DNA of 64,000 nucleotides from Aristolochia californica (Eukaryota > Streptophyta > Magnoliopsida > Piperales > Aristolochiaceae): NCBI GenBank assembly GCA_029961685.1, contig JARWKL010000015.1:12026801-12090800 (forward strand), in the 5' to 3' direction. The notes beneath the pieces are model-generated. The model was not told where the DNA came from, searched no databases, and was given only the letters and a program-made list of their open reading frames with translations. A program made the translations under genes and the position numbers. Shown one piece after another: positions 1 through 12,935 of this stretch (positions are counted from its first letter, which is position 1; each line of letters opens with the position of its first letter).

Positions 1-360
1 TCATTTTGTTGCGATCTTATATCATTTTTGTTTACGGGGAAAAAAGGGAGAGTGAAAGCTCAAGTTTGGATCTGAAAAAAAGAAAATTGAAATGCACAAA
101 TGCTGAGAGAGATAATTCCGAAAAGTATCTGTGACTTTTAAGGATAGGCAAAAAGTGGGTGGTTTGGCCCTGGTAAATATCCAACCACTTGAGAATTGTA
201 CTTTTTCTACTCCCCCCTAATTTTTGGATCTGAAGGCCACTTGCATCCTCAACATGCTTGTGGCATGCATATCCACCACACTTAAAACATGTGAGGATCA
301 GTTAGAGGTCCCTTTCCTATAAAATTCCACCAAGCTATTATTAGGGGGTTGTACTACTAG
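1..360 (+). repeat. Partial satellite monomer at left edge
   Basis: This is the last ~360 bp of a monomer. The first base falls at about offset 106 of the unit (TCATTTTGTTGCGATC). It is domain A type (ACGGGG, GAATTGTAC, GGTCCCTTT), with single-CTC CATCCTCAAC and an interrupted A-tract (AAAAAAAGAAAA). The array continues beyond the left edge of the window. Confidence 0.95.
253..267 (+). other. Representative CATGC-TTGTG-GCATG inverted repeat (one per monomer)
   Basis: The first complete instance of a perfect 5-bp dyad with a 5-nt loop, found at consensus offset 358-372 in nearly every unit and overlapping GCATGC and ATGCAT. Loop variants with the stem kept are TTTTGTG (many units right of 40 kb), TTGTT, TTGTC and GCTTG (8170, 9567). 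Stem-breaking variants also exist: CAGGC (4915, 8636, 10030), CATCC (14230) and GCATC (14705, 17972). Function unknown. Confidence 0.7.
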
Positions 361-3300
361 AATTTCCCAAACATGGATTTTGGAGCTCATCTTTAGTGCG
401 TGAAATAATTTTTTATTTATTATTACAGTTTTCAAATTTTTTCACACACATGAACTCTAAAATTTTCATTTTGTTGCGATCTTATATCTTTTTTGTTTAC
501 GGGGAAAAATGGGAGAGCGAAAACTCAAGTTTGGATCTGAAAAAAAAAATTTGAAATGCACAAAGGTTGAGAGAGATAATTCCGAAAAGTATATGTGACA
601 TTAAGGATAGGCAAAAGGTGGGTTGTTTGGCCCTGGTGGATATCCAACCACTTGAGAATTGTACTTTTTCTACTCCCCCCTAATTTTTGGATCTGAAGGC
701 CACTTGCATCCGCTCAACATGCTTGTGGCATGCATATCCACCACACTTAAAACAAGTGACGATCAGTTAGAGGTCCCTTTCCCATAAAATTCCTCCGAGC
801 TGTTATTAGGGGGTTGTACTAGTGGAATTTCCCAAAAATGGATTTTGGAGCTCTTTTTTAGTTCGTGAAAAAATTTTCGAATTATTATTACAGTTTTCAA
901 ATTTTTTTGCACACATGAACTCTAAAATTTTCATTTTGTTGCGATCTTATATCTTTTTTGATTACGGGGAAAAATGGGAGAGTGAAAACTCAAGTTTGGA
1001 TCTGAAAAAAAAAAAATTTGAAATGCACAAATGCTGAGAGAGATAATTCCGAAAAGTATCTGTGATTTTTAAGTATAGGAAAAAAGTGGGTTGTTTGGCC
1101 CTGGTAAATATCCAACCACTTGAGAATTGTACTTTTTCTACGCCCCCCTAATTTTTGGATCTGAAGGCCACTTGCATCCTCTCAAAATGCTTGTGGCATG
1201 CATATCCACCACACTTAAAACATGTGAGGATCAGTTAGAGGTCCCTTTCCTATAAAATTCTACCAAGCTATTATTAGGGGGTTGTACTAGTGGAATTTCC
1301 CAAACATGGATTTTTGAGTTCTTTTTTAGTGCGTGAAATAATTTTCTATTTATTATTACAGTTTTCAAATCTTTTTGCACACATGAACTCTGAAATTTTC
1401 ATTTTGTTGCGATCTTATAACTTTTTTGCTTACGGGAAAAACTGGGAGAGTGAAAAATCAAGTTTCGATCTGAAAAAAAAAAAAATTGAAATGCACAAAT
1501 GATGAGAGAGATAATTCCGAAAAGTATCTGTGATTTTTAAGGATAGGCAAAAAATGGGTTGTTTGGCCCTGGTAAATATCCAACCACTTCAGAATTGTAC
1601 TTTTCTATTCCCCCCTATTTTTTGGATCTGAAGGCCACTTGCATCCTCTCAACATGCTTGTGGCATGCATATCCACCACACTTAAAACTTGTGAGGATCA
1701 GTTAGAGGTCCTTTTCCTACAAAATTCCACCAAACTATTATTAGGGGGTTGTACTAGTGGAATTTCCCAAACATGGATTTTGGAGCTAATTTTTAGTGCG
1801 TGAAATAATTTTCTATTTATTATTATAGTTTTCAAATTTTTTTGCACACATGAACTCTAAAATTTTAATTTTGTTGCGATCTTATATCTTTTTTGTTTAC
1901 GGGGAAAAATGGGAGGGAGAAAACTCAAGAATGGATCCAAAAAAAAAAAAATTTTGAAATGCCCAAATGCTGAGAGAGATAATTCCGAAAAGTATCTGAG
2001 ATTTTTAAAGATAGGCAAAAAGTGGGTTGTTTGGCCCTGGTAAATATCCAACCACATGAGAATTGTACTTTTTCTACTCCCCCCTAATTTTTGGATCTGA
2101 AGGCCACTTGCATCCTCTCAACATGCTTGTGGCATGCATATCCACCACACTTAAAACATGTGAGGATTAGTTAGAGGTCCCCTTCCTATAAAATTCCACC
2201 AAGCTACTATTAGGGGGTTGTACTAGTAGAATTTCCCAAACATGGATTTTGGAGCTCATTTTTAGTGCGTGAAATAATTTTCTATTTATTATTATAGTTT
2301 TCAAATTTTTTTGCACACATGAACTCTAAAATTTTCATTGTGTTGCGATCTTATATCTTTTTTGTTTACGGGAAAAAATGGGAGAGTGAAAACTCAAGTT
2401 TGGATCTGAAAAAAAAAATTTGAAATGCACAAATGCTGAGAGAGATAATTCCGAAAAGTATCTGTGATTTTTAAGGATAGGCAAAAAGTGGGTTGTTTGG
2501 CCCTGGTAAATATCCAACCACTTGAGAATATTACTTTTTCTACTCCCCCCTAATTTTGGATCTGAAGGCCACTTGCATCCTCAACATGCTTGTGGCATGC
2601 ATATCCACCACACTTAAAACATGTGAGGGTCAGTTAGAGGTCCCTTTCCTATAAAATTCCACCAAGCTATTATTAGGGGGTTGTACAAGTGGAATTTCCC
2701 AAACATGGATTTTGGAGCTCATCTTTAGTGCGTGAAATAATTTTCTATTTATTATTACAGTTTTCAAATTTTTTTGCACACATGAACTCTTAAATTTTCA
2801 TTTTGTTGCGATCTTATATCTTTTTTGTTTACGGGAAATATGGGAGAGTGAAAACTTAAGTTTGGATCTGAAAAAAAAAATTTGAAATGCACTAAAGCTG
2901 AGAGAGATAATTCCGAAAAGTTTCTGTGATTTTTAAGGATAGGCAAAAAGTTGGTTGTTTGGCCCTGGTAAATATCCAACCACTTGAGAGTTGTACTTTT
3001 TCTACTCCCCCCTAATTTTTGGATCTGAAGGCCACTTGCATCCTCAACATGCTTGTGGCATGCATATCCACCACACTTAAAACATGTGAGGATTAGTTAG
3101 AGGTCCCTTTCCTATGAAATTCCACCAAGCTATTATTAGGGGGTTGTACTAGTGGAATTTCCCAAACATGGATTTTGGAGCTCATCTTTAGTGCGTGAAA
3201 TAATTTTCTATTTATTATTACAGATTTCCAATTTTTTTGTACACATGAACTCGAAAATTTTCATTTTGTTGCGATCTTATATCTTTTATGTTTACGGGAA

Positions 3301-5486
3301 AAATGGGAGAGAGAAAACTCAAGTTTGGATTTGAAAAAAAAAAAAATTTGAAATGGACAAATGCTGACAGAGATAATTCCGAAAATTATCTGTGATTTTT
3401 AAGGATAGGCAAAAAGTGGGTTGTTTGGCCCTGGTATATATCCTACCACTTGAGAATTGTACTTTTTCTACTCCCCCCTAATTTTTGGATATGAAGGCCA
3501 CTTGCATCCTCAACATGCTTGTGGCATGCATATCCTCCACACTTAAAACATGTGAGGATCAGTTAAAGGTCTCTTTCCTATAAAATTCCACCAAGCTATT
3601 AATAGGGGGTTGTACTAGTGGAATTTCCCAAACATGGATTTTGGATCTCATCTTTAGTGCGTGAAATAATTTTCTATTTATTATTTCAGTTTTCAAATTT
3701 TTTTGCACACATGAACGCTAAACTTTTCAATTTGTTGCGATCTTATATCTTTTTTGGTTTACGGTGAAAAATGGGAGAGTGAAAACTCAAGTTTGGATCT
3801 GAAAAAAAAAAATATTTGAAATGCACAAATGCTGAGAGATATCATTCCGAAAAGTATCTGTGATTTTTAAGGATAGGCAAAAAGTGGGTTGTTTGGCCCT
3901 GGTAAATATCCAACCACTTGAGAATTGTACTTTTTCTACTCCCCCCTAATTTTTGGATCTGAAGGCCACTTGCATCCTCAACATGCTTGTGGCATGCATA
4001 TCCACCACACTTAAAACATGTGAGGATCAGTTAGAGGTCCCTTTCCTATAAAATTCCACTAGGCTCTTATTAGAGGGTTGTACTAGAGGAGTTTCCCAAA
4101 CATGGATTTTGGAGCTCATCTTTTGTGCGTGAAATAATTGTCTATTTATTATTACAGTTTTCAAATTTTTTTGCACACATGAACTCTTAAATTTTCATTT
4201 TGTCGCGATCTTATATCTTTTTTGTTTACGGGGAAAAATGGGGGAGTGAAAACTCAAGTTTGGATCTGAAAAAAAAAAAATTGAAATGCACAAATGTTGA
4301 CAGAGATAATTCCGAAGAGTATCTGTGATTTTTACGGATAGGCAAAAAGTGGGTTGTTTGGCCCTGGTAAATATCCAACCACTTGAGAATTGTACTTTTT
4401 CTACTCCCCCCTAATTTTTGGATCTGAAGGCCACTTGCATCCTCAACATGCTTGTGGCATGCATATCCACCACACTTAAAACATGTAAGGATCAGTTAGA
4501 GGTCCCTTTCCTATAAAATTCCACCAAGCTATTATTAGGGGGTTGTATAAGTGGAATTTCCCAAACATGGATTTTGGAGCTCATCTTTAGTGCGTGAAAT
4601 AATTTTCTATTTATTATTACAGTTTTCAAATTTTTTTGCACACATGAACTCTAAAATTTTCATTTTGTTGCGATCTTATATCTTTTTTGGTTTACGGGGA
4701 AAAATGGGAGAGTGAAAACTCAAGTTTGGATCTGAAAAAAAAAAATATTTGAAATGCACAAATGCTGAGAGAGATTATTCCGAAAAGTATCTGTGATTTT
4801 TAAGGATAGGCAAAAAGTGGGTTGTTTGGCCCTGCTAAATATCCAACCACTTGAGAATGGTACTTTTTCTACTCCCCCCTAATTTTTGGATTTGAAGGCC
4901 ATTTGCATCCTCAACAGGCTTGTGGCATGCATATCCACCACACTTAAAACATGTGAGGATCAGTTAGAGGTCCCTTTCCTATAAAATTCCACCAAGCTAT
5001 TATTAGGGGGTTGTACTAGTGGAATCTCCCAAACATGGATTTTGGATCTCATCTTTAGTGCGTGAAATAATTTTCTTTTTATTATTTTAGTTTTCAAATT
5101 TTCTTGCACACATGAACTCTAAAATTTTCATTCTGTTGCGATATTATATTGTTTTTGTTTACGGGGAAAAATGGTAGAGTGAAAACTCAAGTTTGGATCT
5201 GAAAAAAAAAATTTGACATGCACAAATGCTGAGAGAGATAACTCCGAAAAGTATCTGTGATTTTTAAGGATATGCAAAAAGTGGGTTGTTTGGCCCTGGT
5301 AAATATCCAACCACTTGACAATTGTACTTTTTCTACTCCCCCCTAATATTTGGATCTGAAGGCCATTAGCATCCTCAACATGCTTGTGGCATGCATATCC
5401 ACCACACTTAAAACATGTGAGGATCAGTTAGAGGTCCCTTTCCTATAAAATTCCACCAAGCTATTATTAGGGGGTTGTACTAGTGG
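361..5486 (+). repeat. Domain A block 1: monomers 1-11
   Basis: Unit starts are 361, 826, 1294, 1761, 2230, 2693, 3156, 3622, 4090, 4555 and 5023, with lengths of 463-469 bp. Units carry ACGGGG or ACGGG, GAATTGTAC and GGTCCCTTT. Units 2-4 carry the CCTCTCAA form of the CATCC motif; later ones carry CCTCAAC. Many units have CTCATCTTTAGTGCG and TTATTACAG where later domains have CTCATTTTTAG and TTATTATAG. Units 4-7 are the partner of a later 8-monomer-offset duplication. Confidence 0.93.
1755..3600 (+). repeat. Segmental duplication, left copy (offset 3726 bp, 8 monomers)
   Basis: Units at 1761, 2230, 2693 and 3156 match those at 5487, 5956, 6419 and 6883 in the same order, with offsets of 3726-3727 bp. 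Shared rare variants are GGAGCTAATTTTTAG, AGAATGGATCC before the A-tract, GCCCAAATGC, GAGGATTAG, TAGTAGAATTTCCC, CATTGTGTTGCG, GTACAAGTGG, TTTTTTGTACACATG and ATCCTCCACAC. The next unit (3622) does not match its counterpart (7349), which puts the right break near 3600. Confidence 0.88.
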
Positions 5487-7327
5487 AATTTCCCAAACAT
5501 GGATTTTGGAGCTAATTTTTAGTGCGTGAAATAATTTTCTATTTATTATTATAGTTTTCAAATTTTTTTGCACACATGAACTCTAAAATTTTAATTTTGT
5601 TGCGATCTTATATCTTTTTTGTTTACGGGGAAAAATGGGAGAGAGAAAACTCAAGAATGGATCCAAAAAAAAAAAAATTTTGAAATGCCCAAATGCTGAG
5701 AGAGATAATTCCGAAAAGTATCTGAGATTTTTAACGATAGGCAAAAAGTGGGTTGTTTGGCCCTGGTAAATATCCAACCACATGAGAATTGTACTTTTTC
5801 TACTCCCCCCTAATTTTTGGATCTGAAGGCCACTTGAATCCTCTCAACATGCTTGTGGCATGCATATCCACCACACTTAAAACATGTGAGGATTAGTTAG
5901 AGGTCCCCTTCCTATAAAATTCCACCAAGCTATTATTAGGGGGTTGTACTAGTAGAATTTCCCAAACATGGATTTTGGAGCTCATTTTTAGTGCGTGAAA
6001 TAATTTTCTATTTATTATTATAGTTTTCAAATTTTTTTGCACACATGAACTCTAAAATTTTCATTGTGTTGCGATCTTATATCTTTTTTGTTTGCGGGAA
6101 AAAATGGGAGAGTGAAAACTCAAGTTTGGATCTGAAAAAAAAAATTTGAAATGCACAAATGCTGAGAGAGATAATTCCGAAAAGTATCTGTGATTTTTAA
6201 GGATAGGCAAAAAGTGGGTTGTTTGGCCCTGGTAAATATCCAACCACTTGAGAATTGTACTTTTTCTACTCCCCCCTAATTTTGGATCTGAAGGCCACTT
6301 GCATCCTCAACATGCTTGTGGCATGCATATCCACCACACTTAAAACATGTGAGGGTCAGTTAGAGGTCCCTTTCCTATAAAATTCCACCAAGCTATTATT
6401 AGGGGGTTGTACAAGTGGAATTTCCCAAACATGGATTTTGGAGCTCATCTTTAGTGCGTGAAATAACTTTCTATTTATTATTACAGTTTTCAAATTTTTT
6501 TGCACACATGAACTCTAAAATTTTCATTTTGTTGCGATCTTATATCTTTTTTGTTTACGGGGAAAAATGGGAGAGTGAAAACTCATGTTTGGATCTGAAA
6601 AAAAAAATTTGAAATGCACAAATGCTGAAAGAGACAATTCCGAAAAGTATCTGTGATTTTTATGGATAGGCTAAAAGTGGGTTGTTTGGCCCTGGTAAAT
6701 ATCCAACCTCTTGAGAATTGTATTTTTTCTACTCCCCCCTAATTTTTGGATCTGAAGGCCACTTGCATCCTCAACATGCTTGTGGCATGCATATCCACCA
6801 CACTTAAAACATATGAGGATCAGTTAGATGTCCCTTTCCTATAAAATTCCACCAAGCTATTATTAGGGGGTTGTACAAGTGGAATTTCCCAAACATGGAT
6901 TTTGGAGCTCATCTTTAGTGCGTGAAATAATTTTCTATTTATTATTACAGTTTTCCAATTTTTTTGTACACATGAACTCGAAAATTTTCATTTTGTTGCG
7001 ATCTTATATCTTTTATGTTTACGGGAAAAATGGGAGAGAGAAAACTCAAGTTTGGATTTGAAAAAAAAAAAAATTTGAAATGGACAAATGCTGACAGAGA
7101 TAATTCCGAAAATTATCTGTGATTTTTAAGGATAGGCAAAAAGTGGGTTGTTTGGCCCTGGTATATATCCTACCACTTGAGAATTGTACTTTTTCTACTC
7201 CCCCCTAATTTTTGGATATGAAGGCCACTTGCATCCTCAACATGCTTGTGGCATGCATATCCTCCACACTTAAAACATGTGAGGATCAGTTAGAGGTCTC
7301 TTTCCTATAAAATTCCACCAAGCTATT
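5480..7327 (+). repeat. Segmental duplication, right copy (offset 3726 bp, 8 monomers)
   Basis: This is the second copy of the four-monomer block at 1755-3600, with the same series of rare variants. Small later differences are visible, for example GTTTGCGGG here against GTTTACGGG in the left copy, and AACGATAGG against AAAGATAGG. The preceding unit (5023) is unlike the one before the left copy (1294), so the left break lies close to 5480. Confidence 0.88.
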
Positions 7328-7810
7328 ATTAGGGGGTTGTACTAGTAGAATTTCCCAAACATGGATTTTGGAGCTCATTTTTAGTGCGTGAAATAATTTT
7401 CTATTTATTATTATAGTTTTCAAATTTTTTTGCACACATGAACTCTAAAATTTTCATTGTGTTGCGATCTTATATCTTTTTTGTTTGCGGGAAAAAATGG
7501 GAGAGTGAAAACTCAAGTTTGGATCTGAAAAAAAAAATTTGAAATGCACAAATGCTGAGAGAGATAATTCCGAAAGTATCTGTGATTTTTAAGGATAGGC
7601 AAAAAGTGGGTTGTTTGGCCCTGGTAAATATCCAACCACTTGAGAATTGTACTTTTTCTACTCCCCCCTAATTTTGGATCTGAAGGCCACTTGCATCCTC
7701 AACATGCTTGTGGCATGCATATCCACCACACTTAAAACATGTGAGGGTCAGTTAGAGGTCCCTTTCCTATAAAATTCCCCCAAGCTATTATTAGGGGGTT
7801 GTACAAGTGG
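5487..7810 (+). repeat. Domain A block 2: monomers 12-16
   Basis: Unit starts are 5487, 5956, 6419, 6883 and 7349. The first four form the right copy of the 8-monomer-offset duplication. Unit 16 (7349) repeats the features of unit 13 (5956), namely TAGTAGAATTTCCC, CATTGTGTTGCG and GTTTGCGGGAAAAAATGG, and is followed by an ACAAGTGG unit like unit 14. This is a secondary copy at a three-monomer offset. Confidence 0.9.
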
Positions 7811-7873
7811 AATTTCCCAAACATGGATTTTGGAGCTCATCTTTAGTGCGTGAAATAATTTTCTATTTATTAT
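7293..7873 (+). repeat. Secondary copy of 5900-6480 (offset 1393 bp, 3 monomers)
   Basis: The unit at 7349 and the head of the unit at 7811 match those at 5956 and 6419. GTTTGCGGGAAAAAATGG is shared by 5956 and 7349 but absent from the older relative at 2230 (GTTTACGGG). This copy was therefore made from the right-hand duplicate, after the 3726-bp event. The match fades after about 7873, where TTTTTGGACACATGAACTTA appears. Confidence 0.75.
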
Positions 7874-7977
7874 TACAGTTTTCAAATTTTTTTGGACACA
7901 TGAACTTATAAATTTTCATTTTGTTGCGATCTTATATCTTTTTGGTTTACGGGGAAAAATGGGAGAGTCAAAACTCA

Positions 7978-9374
7978 AGTTTGGATCTGAAAAAAAAAAA
8001 AATTCTAATGAACAAATGCTGAGAGAGATAATTCCGAAAAGTATCTGTGACTTTTAAGGATAGGCAAAAAGTGGGTTGTTTGGCCCTGGTAAATATCCAA
8101 CCACTTGAGAATTGTACTTTTTCTACTCCCCCTAATTTTTGGATCTGAAGGCCACTTGCATCCTCAACATGCGCTTGGCATGCCTATCCACCACACTTAA
8201 AACATGTGAGGATAAGTTAGAGGTCCCTTTCCTATAAAATTCCACCAAGCTATTATGAGGGGGTTGTACTACTGGAATTTCCCAAACATGGATTTTGGAT
8301 CTCATTTTTAGTGCATCAAAATAATTTTCTACTTACTATTACAGTTTACAAATTTTTTTACACACATGAACTATAAAATTTTCATTTTGTTGCGATCTTA
8401 TATCTTTTTTGTTTACGGGGAAAAATGGGAGAGCGAAAACTCAAGTTTGGATCTGAAAAAAAAAAATTTGAAATGCACAAATGCTGAGGGAGATAATTCC
8501 AAAAAGTATCTGTGACTTTTAAGGATAGGCAAAAGGTGGGTTGTTTGGCCCTGGTAAATATCCAACCACTTGAGAATGGTACTTTTTCTACTCCCCCCTA
8601 ATTTTTGGATTTGAAGGCCATTTGCATCCTCAACAGGCTTGTGGCATGCATATCCACCACACTTAAAACATGTGAGGATCAGTTAGAGGTCCCTTTCCTA
8701 TAAAATTCCACCAAGCTATTATTAGGGGGTTATACTAGTGGAATTTCCCCAACATGGATTTTGGAGCTCATCTTTAGTGCGTGAAATAATTTTCTATTTA
8801 TTATTAAAGTTTTCAAATTTTTTTGCACACATGAACTCTAAAATTTTCATTTTGTTCCGATCTTATATCTTTTATGTTTACGAGGAAAAACGGGAGAGTT
8901 AAAACTCAAGTTTGGATCTGAAAAAAAAAATTTGAAATGCACAAATGCTGAGAGAGATAATTCCGAAAAGTATCTGTGATTTTTAAGGATAGGCAAAAAG
9001 TGGGCTGTTTGGCCCTGGTAAATATCCAACCACTTGAGAATTGTACTTTTTCTACTCCCCCCAAATTTTTGGATCTGAAGGCCACTTGCATCCTCTCAAC
9101 ATGCTTGTGGCATGCATATCCACCACACTTAAAACATGTGAGGATCAGTTAGAGGACCCTTTCCTATAAAATTCCACCAAGCTATTATTAGGGGGTTGTA
9201 CTAGTGGAATTTCCCAAACATGGATTTTAGAGCTCATTTTTAGTGGGTGAAATAATTTTCTATTTATTATTACAGTTTTCAAATTTTTTTACACACATGA
9301 ACTCTAAAATTTTCATTTTGTTGCGATCTTATATCTTTTTTGTTTACGGGGAAAAATGGGAGAGTGAAAACTCA
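7978..9374 (+). repeat. Three-monomer (1397 bp) tandem duplication, copy 1
   Basis: Monomers at 8276, 8742 and 9208 have partners at 9673, 10139 and 10605, each exactly 1397 bp away. Shared rare variants are AATTCTAATGAACAAATGC, CATGCGCTTGGCATGCC, GTGCATCAAAATAATTTTC, TTTCCCCAACATGG, GTTCCGATC, AAAAACGGGAGAGTTAAAAC and TTTTAGAGCTC. Few differences are visible, for example GATCTC here and GAGCTC in copy 2 (about 8301 against 9698), and GGGCTG against GGGTTG (about 9003 against 10400). It looks like the most recent small-scale duplication in domain A. Confidence 0.93.
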
Positions 9375-10771
9375 AGTTTGGATCTGAAAAAAAAAAAAAT
9401 TCTAATGAACAAATGCTGAGAGAGATAATTCCGAAAAGTATCTGTGACTTTTAAGGATAGGCAAAAAGTGGGTTGTTTGGCCCTGGTAAATATCCAACCA
9501 CTTGAGAATTGTACTTTTTCTACTCCCCCTAATTTTTGGATCTGAAGGCCACTTGCATCCTCAACATGCGCTTGGCATGCCTATCCACCACACTTAAAAC
9601 ATGTGAGGATAAGTTAGAGGTCCCTTTCCTATAAAATTCCACCAAGCTATTATGAGGGGGTTGTACTACTGGAATTTCCCAAACATGGATTTTGGAGCTC
9701 ATTTTTAGTGCATCAAAATAATTTTCTACTTACTATTACAGTTTACAAATTTTTTTACACACATGAACTATAAAATTTTCATTTTGTTGCGATCTTATAT
9801 CTTTTTTGTTTACGGGGAAAAATGGGAGAGCGAAAACTCAAGTTTGGATCTGAAAAAAAAAAATTTGAAATGCACAAATGCTGAGGGAGATAATTCCAAA
9901 AAGTATCTGTGACTTTTAAGGATAGGCAAAAGGTGGGTTGTTTGGCCCTGGTAAATATCCAACCACTTGAGAATGGTACTTTTTCTACTCCCCCCTAATT
10001 TTTGGATTTGAAGGCCATTTGCATCCTCAACAGGCTTGTGGCATGCATATCCACCACACTTAAAACATGTGAGGATCAGTTAGAGGTCCCTTTCCTATAA
10101 AATTCCACCAAGCTATTATTAGGGGGTTATACTAGTGGAATTTCCCCAACATGGATTTTGGAGCTCATCTTTAGTGCGTGAAATAATTTTCTATTTATTA
10201 TTAAAGTTTTCAAATTTTTTTGCACACATGAACTCTAAAATTTTCATTTTGTTCCGATCTTATATCTTTTATGTTTACGAGGAAAAACGGGAGAGTTAAA
10301 ACTCAAGTTTGGATCTGAAAAAAAAAATTTGAAATGCACAAATGCTGAGAGAGATAATTCCGAAAAGTATCTGTGATTTTTAAGGATAGGCAAAAAGTGG
10401 GTTGTTTGGCCCTGGTAAATATCCAACCACTTGAGAATTGTACTTTTTCTACTCCCCCCAAATTTTTGGATCTGAAGGCCACTTGCATCCTCTCAACATG
10501 CTTGTGGCATGCATATCCACCACACTTAAAACATGTGAGGATCAGTTAGAGGACCCTTTCCTATAAAATTCCACCAAGCTATTATTAGGGGGTTGTACTA
10601 GTGGAATTTCCCAAACATGGATTTTAGAGCTCATTTTTAGTGGGTGAAATAATTTTCTATTTATTATTACAGTTTTCAAATTTTTTTACACACATGAACT
10701 CTAAAATTTTCATTTTGTTGCGATCTTATATCTTTTTTGTTTACGGGGAAAAATGGGAGAGTGAAAACTCA
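9375..10771 (+). repeat. Three-monomer (1397 bp) tandem duplication, copy 2
   Basis: This is the direct tandem copy of 7978-9374 at a constant 1397-bp offset. Both breaks fall in or just before the A-tract of a monomer: the match starts at about 9372 (TTGGATCTG then a long A-tract) and ends near 10785, where ATATTTGAAATG replaces the expected continuation. The A-tract may have been the exchange point, but this is an inference from break position. Confidence 0.93.
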
Positions 10772-11071
10772 AGTTTGGATCTGAAAAAAAAAAATATTTG
10801 AAATGCACAAATGCTGAGAGAGATAATTCCGAAATGTATCTGTGATTTTTAAGGATAGGCAAAAAGTGGGTTCTTTGGCCCTGGTAAATATCCAACCACT
10901 TGAGAATTGTACTTTTTCTACTCCCCCCTAATTTTTGGATCTGAAGGCCACTTGCATCCTCAACATGCTTGTGGCATGCATATCCACCGCACTTAAAACA
11001 TGTGAGGATCAGTTAGAGGTCCCTTTCCTATAAAATTCCACCAAGCTATTATTAGGGGGTTGTACTAGTGG

Positions 11072-12935
11072 AATTTCCCAAACATGGATTTTGGAGTTCA
11101 TTTTTAGTGCGTGAAATAATTTTGTATTTATTATTATAGTTTTCAAAATTTTTTTCACACATGAACTCTAAAATTTTCATTTTGTTGCGATCTTATATCT
11201 TTTTTGTTTACGGGGAAAAATGGGAGAGTGAAAACTCAAGTTTGGATCTGAAAAAAAAAAAATTTGAAATGCACAAATGCTGAGAGAGATAATTCCGAAA
11301 AGTATATGTGATTTTTAAGGATAGGCAAAAAGTGGGTTCTTTTGCCCTGGTAAATATCCAACCACATGAGAATTGTACTTTTTCTACTCCCCCCTAACTT
11401 TTGGATCTGAAGGCCACTTGCATCCTCAACATGCTTGTGGCATGCATATCCACCACACTTAAAACATGTGAGGATCAGTTAGAGGTCCCTTTCCTATAAA
11501 ATTCCACCAAGCTATTATTAGGGGGTTGTACTATTGGAATATCCCAAACATGGATTTTGGAGTTCATCTTTAGTGCGTGAAATAATTTTCTATTTATTAT
11601 TACCGTTTTCAAATTTGTTTGCACACATGAACTCTAAAATTTTCATTTTTTTGCGATCTTATTTCTTTTTTGTTTACGGGGAAAAATGGAAAAGTGAAAA
11701 CTCAAGTTTCGATCTGAAAAAAAAAAATTTTAAATGCACAAATGCTGAGGGAGATAATTCCTAAAAGTATCTGTGATTTTTAAGGATAGGCAAAAAGTGG
11801 GTTGTTTGGCCCTGGTAAATATCCAACCAGTTGAGAATTGAACTTTTTCTACTCCACCCTAATTTTTTGATCTGAAGGCCACTTGCATCCCCAACATGCA
11901 TGTGGCATGCATATCCACCTCACTTAAAACATGTGAGGATCAGTTAGAGGTCCCTTTCCTATAAAATTCCACTAAGCTATTATTAGGGGGTTGTACTAGA
12001 GGAATTTCCCCAACATGGATTTTGGAGCTCATTTTTAGTGCGTGAAATAATTTTCTGTTTATTATTACTGTTTTCAAATTTTTTTGCACACATTAACTCT
12101 AAAATTTTCATTTTGTTGCGATCTTATATCTTTTTTGTTTACGGGGAATAATGGGAGAGTGAAAACTCAAGTTTGGATCTGAAAAAAAAAATATTTGAAA
12201 TGCACAAATGTTGAGAGAGATAATTCCGAAAAGTATCTGTGATTTTTAAGGATAGGCAAAAAGTGGGTTGTTTGGCCCTGGTAAATATCCAACCACATGA
12301 GAATTGTACTTTTTTTACTCCCCTCTAATTTTTGGATCTGAAGGCCACTTGCATCCTCAACATGCTTGTGGCATTCATATCCACCACACTTAAAACATGT
12401 GAGGATCAGTTAGAGGTCCCTTTCCTATAAAATTCCACCAAGCTATTATTAGGGGGTTGTACTAGTGGAATATCCCAAACATAGATTTTGGAGCTCATTT
12501 TTAGTGCGTGAAATAATTTTCTATTTATTATTATAGTTTTCAAATTTTTTTGCACACATGAACTCTAAAATTTTCATTTTGTTGCGATCTTATATCTTTT
12601 TTGTTTACGGGGGAAAAATGGGAGAGTGAAAACTCAAGTTTGGATCAGAAAAAAAAAATTTGAAATGAACAAATGCTGAAAGAGATAATTCCGAAAAGTA
12701 TCTGTGATTTTTAAGGATATGCAAAAAGTGGGTTGTTTGGAGTTGGTAATTATCCAACCACTTGAGAATTTAACTTTTTCTACTCCCCCCTAATTTTCGG
12801 ATCTGAAGGCCACTTGCATCCTCAACATGCTTTTGTGGCATGCATATCCACCAAACTTAAAACATGTGAGGATCAGTTAGAGGTCCCTTTCCTATAAAAT
12901 TCCACCAAGCTATTATTAGGGGGTTGTACTAGTGG
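11072..12935 (+). repeat. Domain A block 4: monomers 24-27
   Basis: Unit starts are 11072, 11538, 12003 and 12469, with lengths of 465-467 bp. No obvious partner copy elsewhere in the window. Unit 27 has GGAGTTGGTAATTATCC in place of GGCCCTGGTAAATATCC at about 12739, and CATGCTTTTGTGGCATGC, the TT-insertion loop variant otherwise typical of the right-hand part of the window. Confidence 0.9.

Larger units (their letters stand above)
7811..11071 (+). repeat. Domain A block 3: monomers 17-23
   Basis: Unit starts are 7811, 8276, 8742, 9208, 9673, 10139 and 10605, with lengths of 465-467 bp. Most of the block is taken up by two tandem copies of a three-monomer unit. Units 19 and 22 carry ACGAGG in an otherwise ACGGGG domain. 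Confidence 0.92.
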
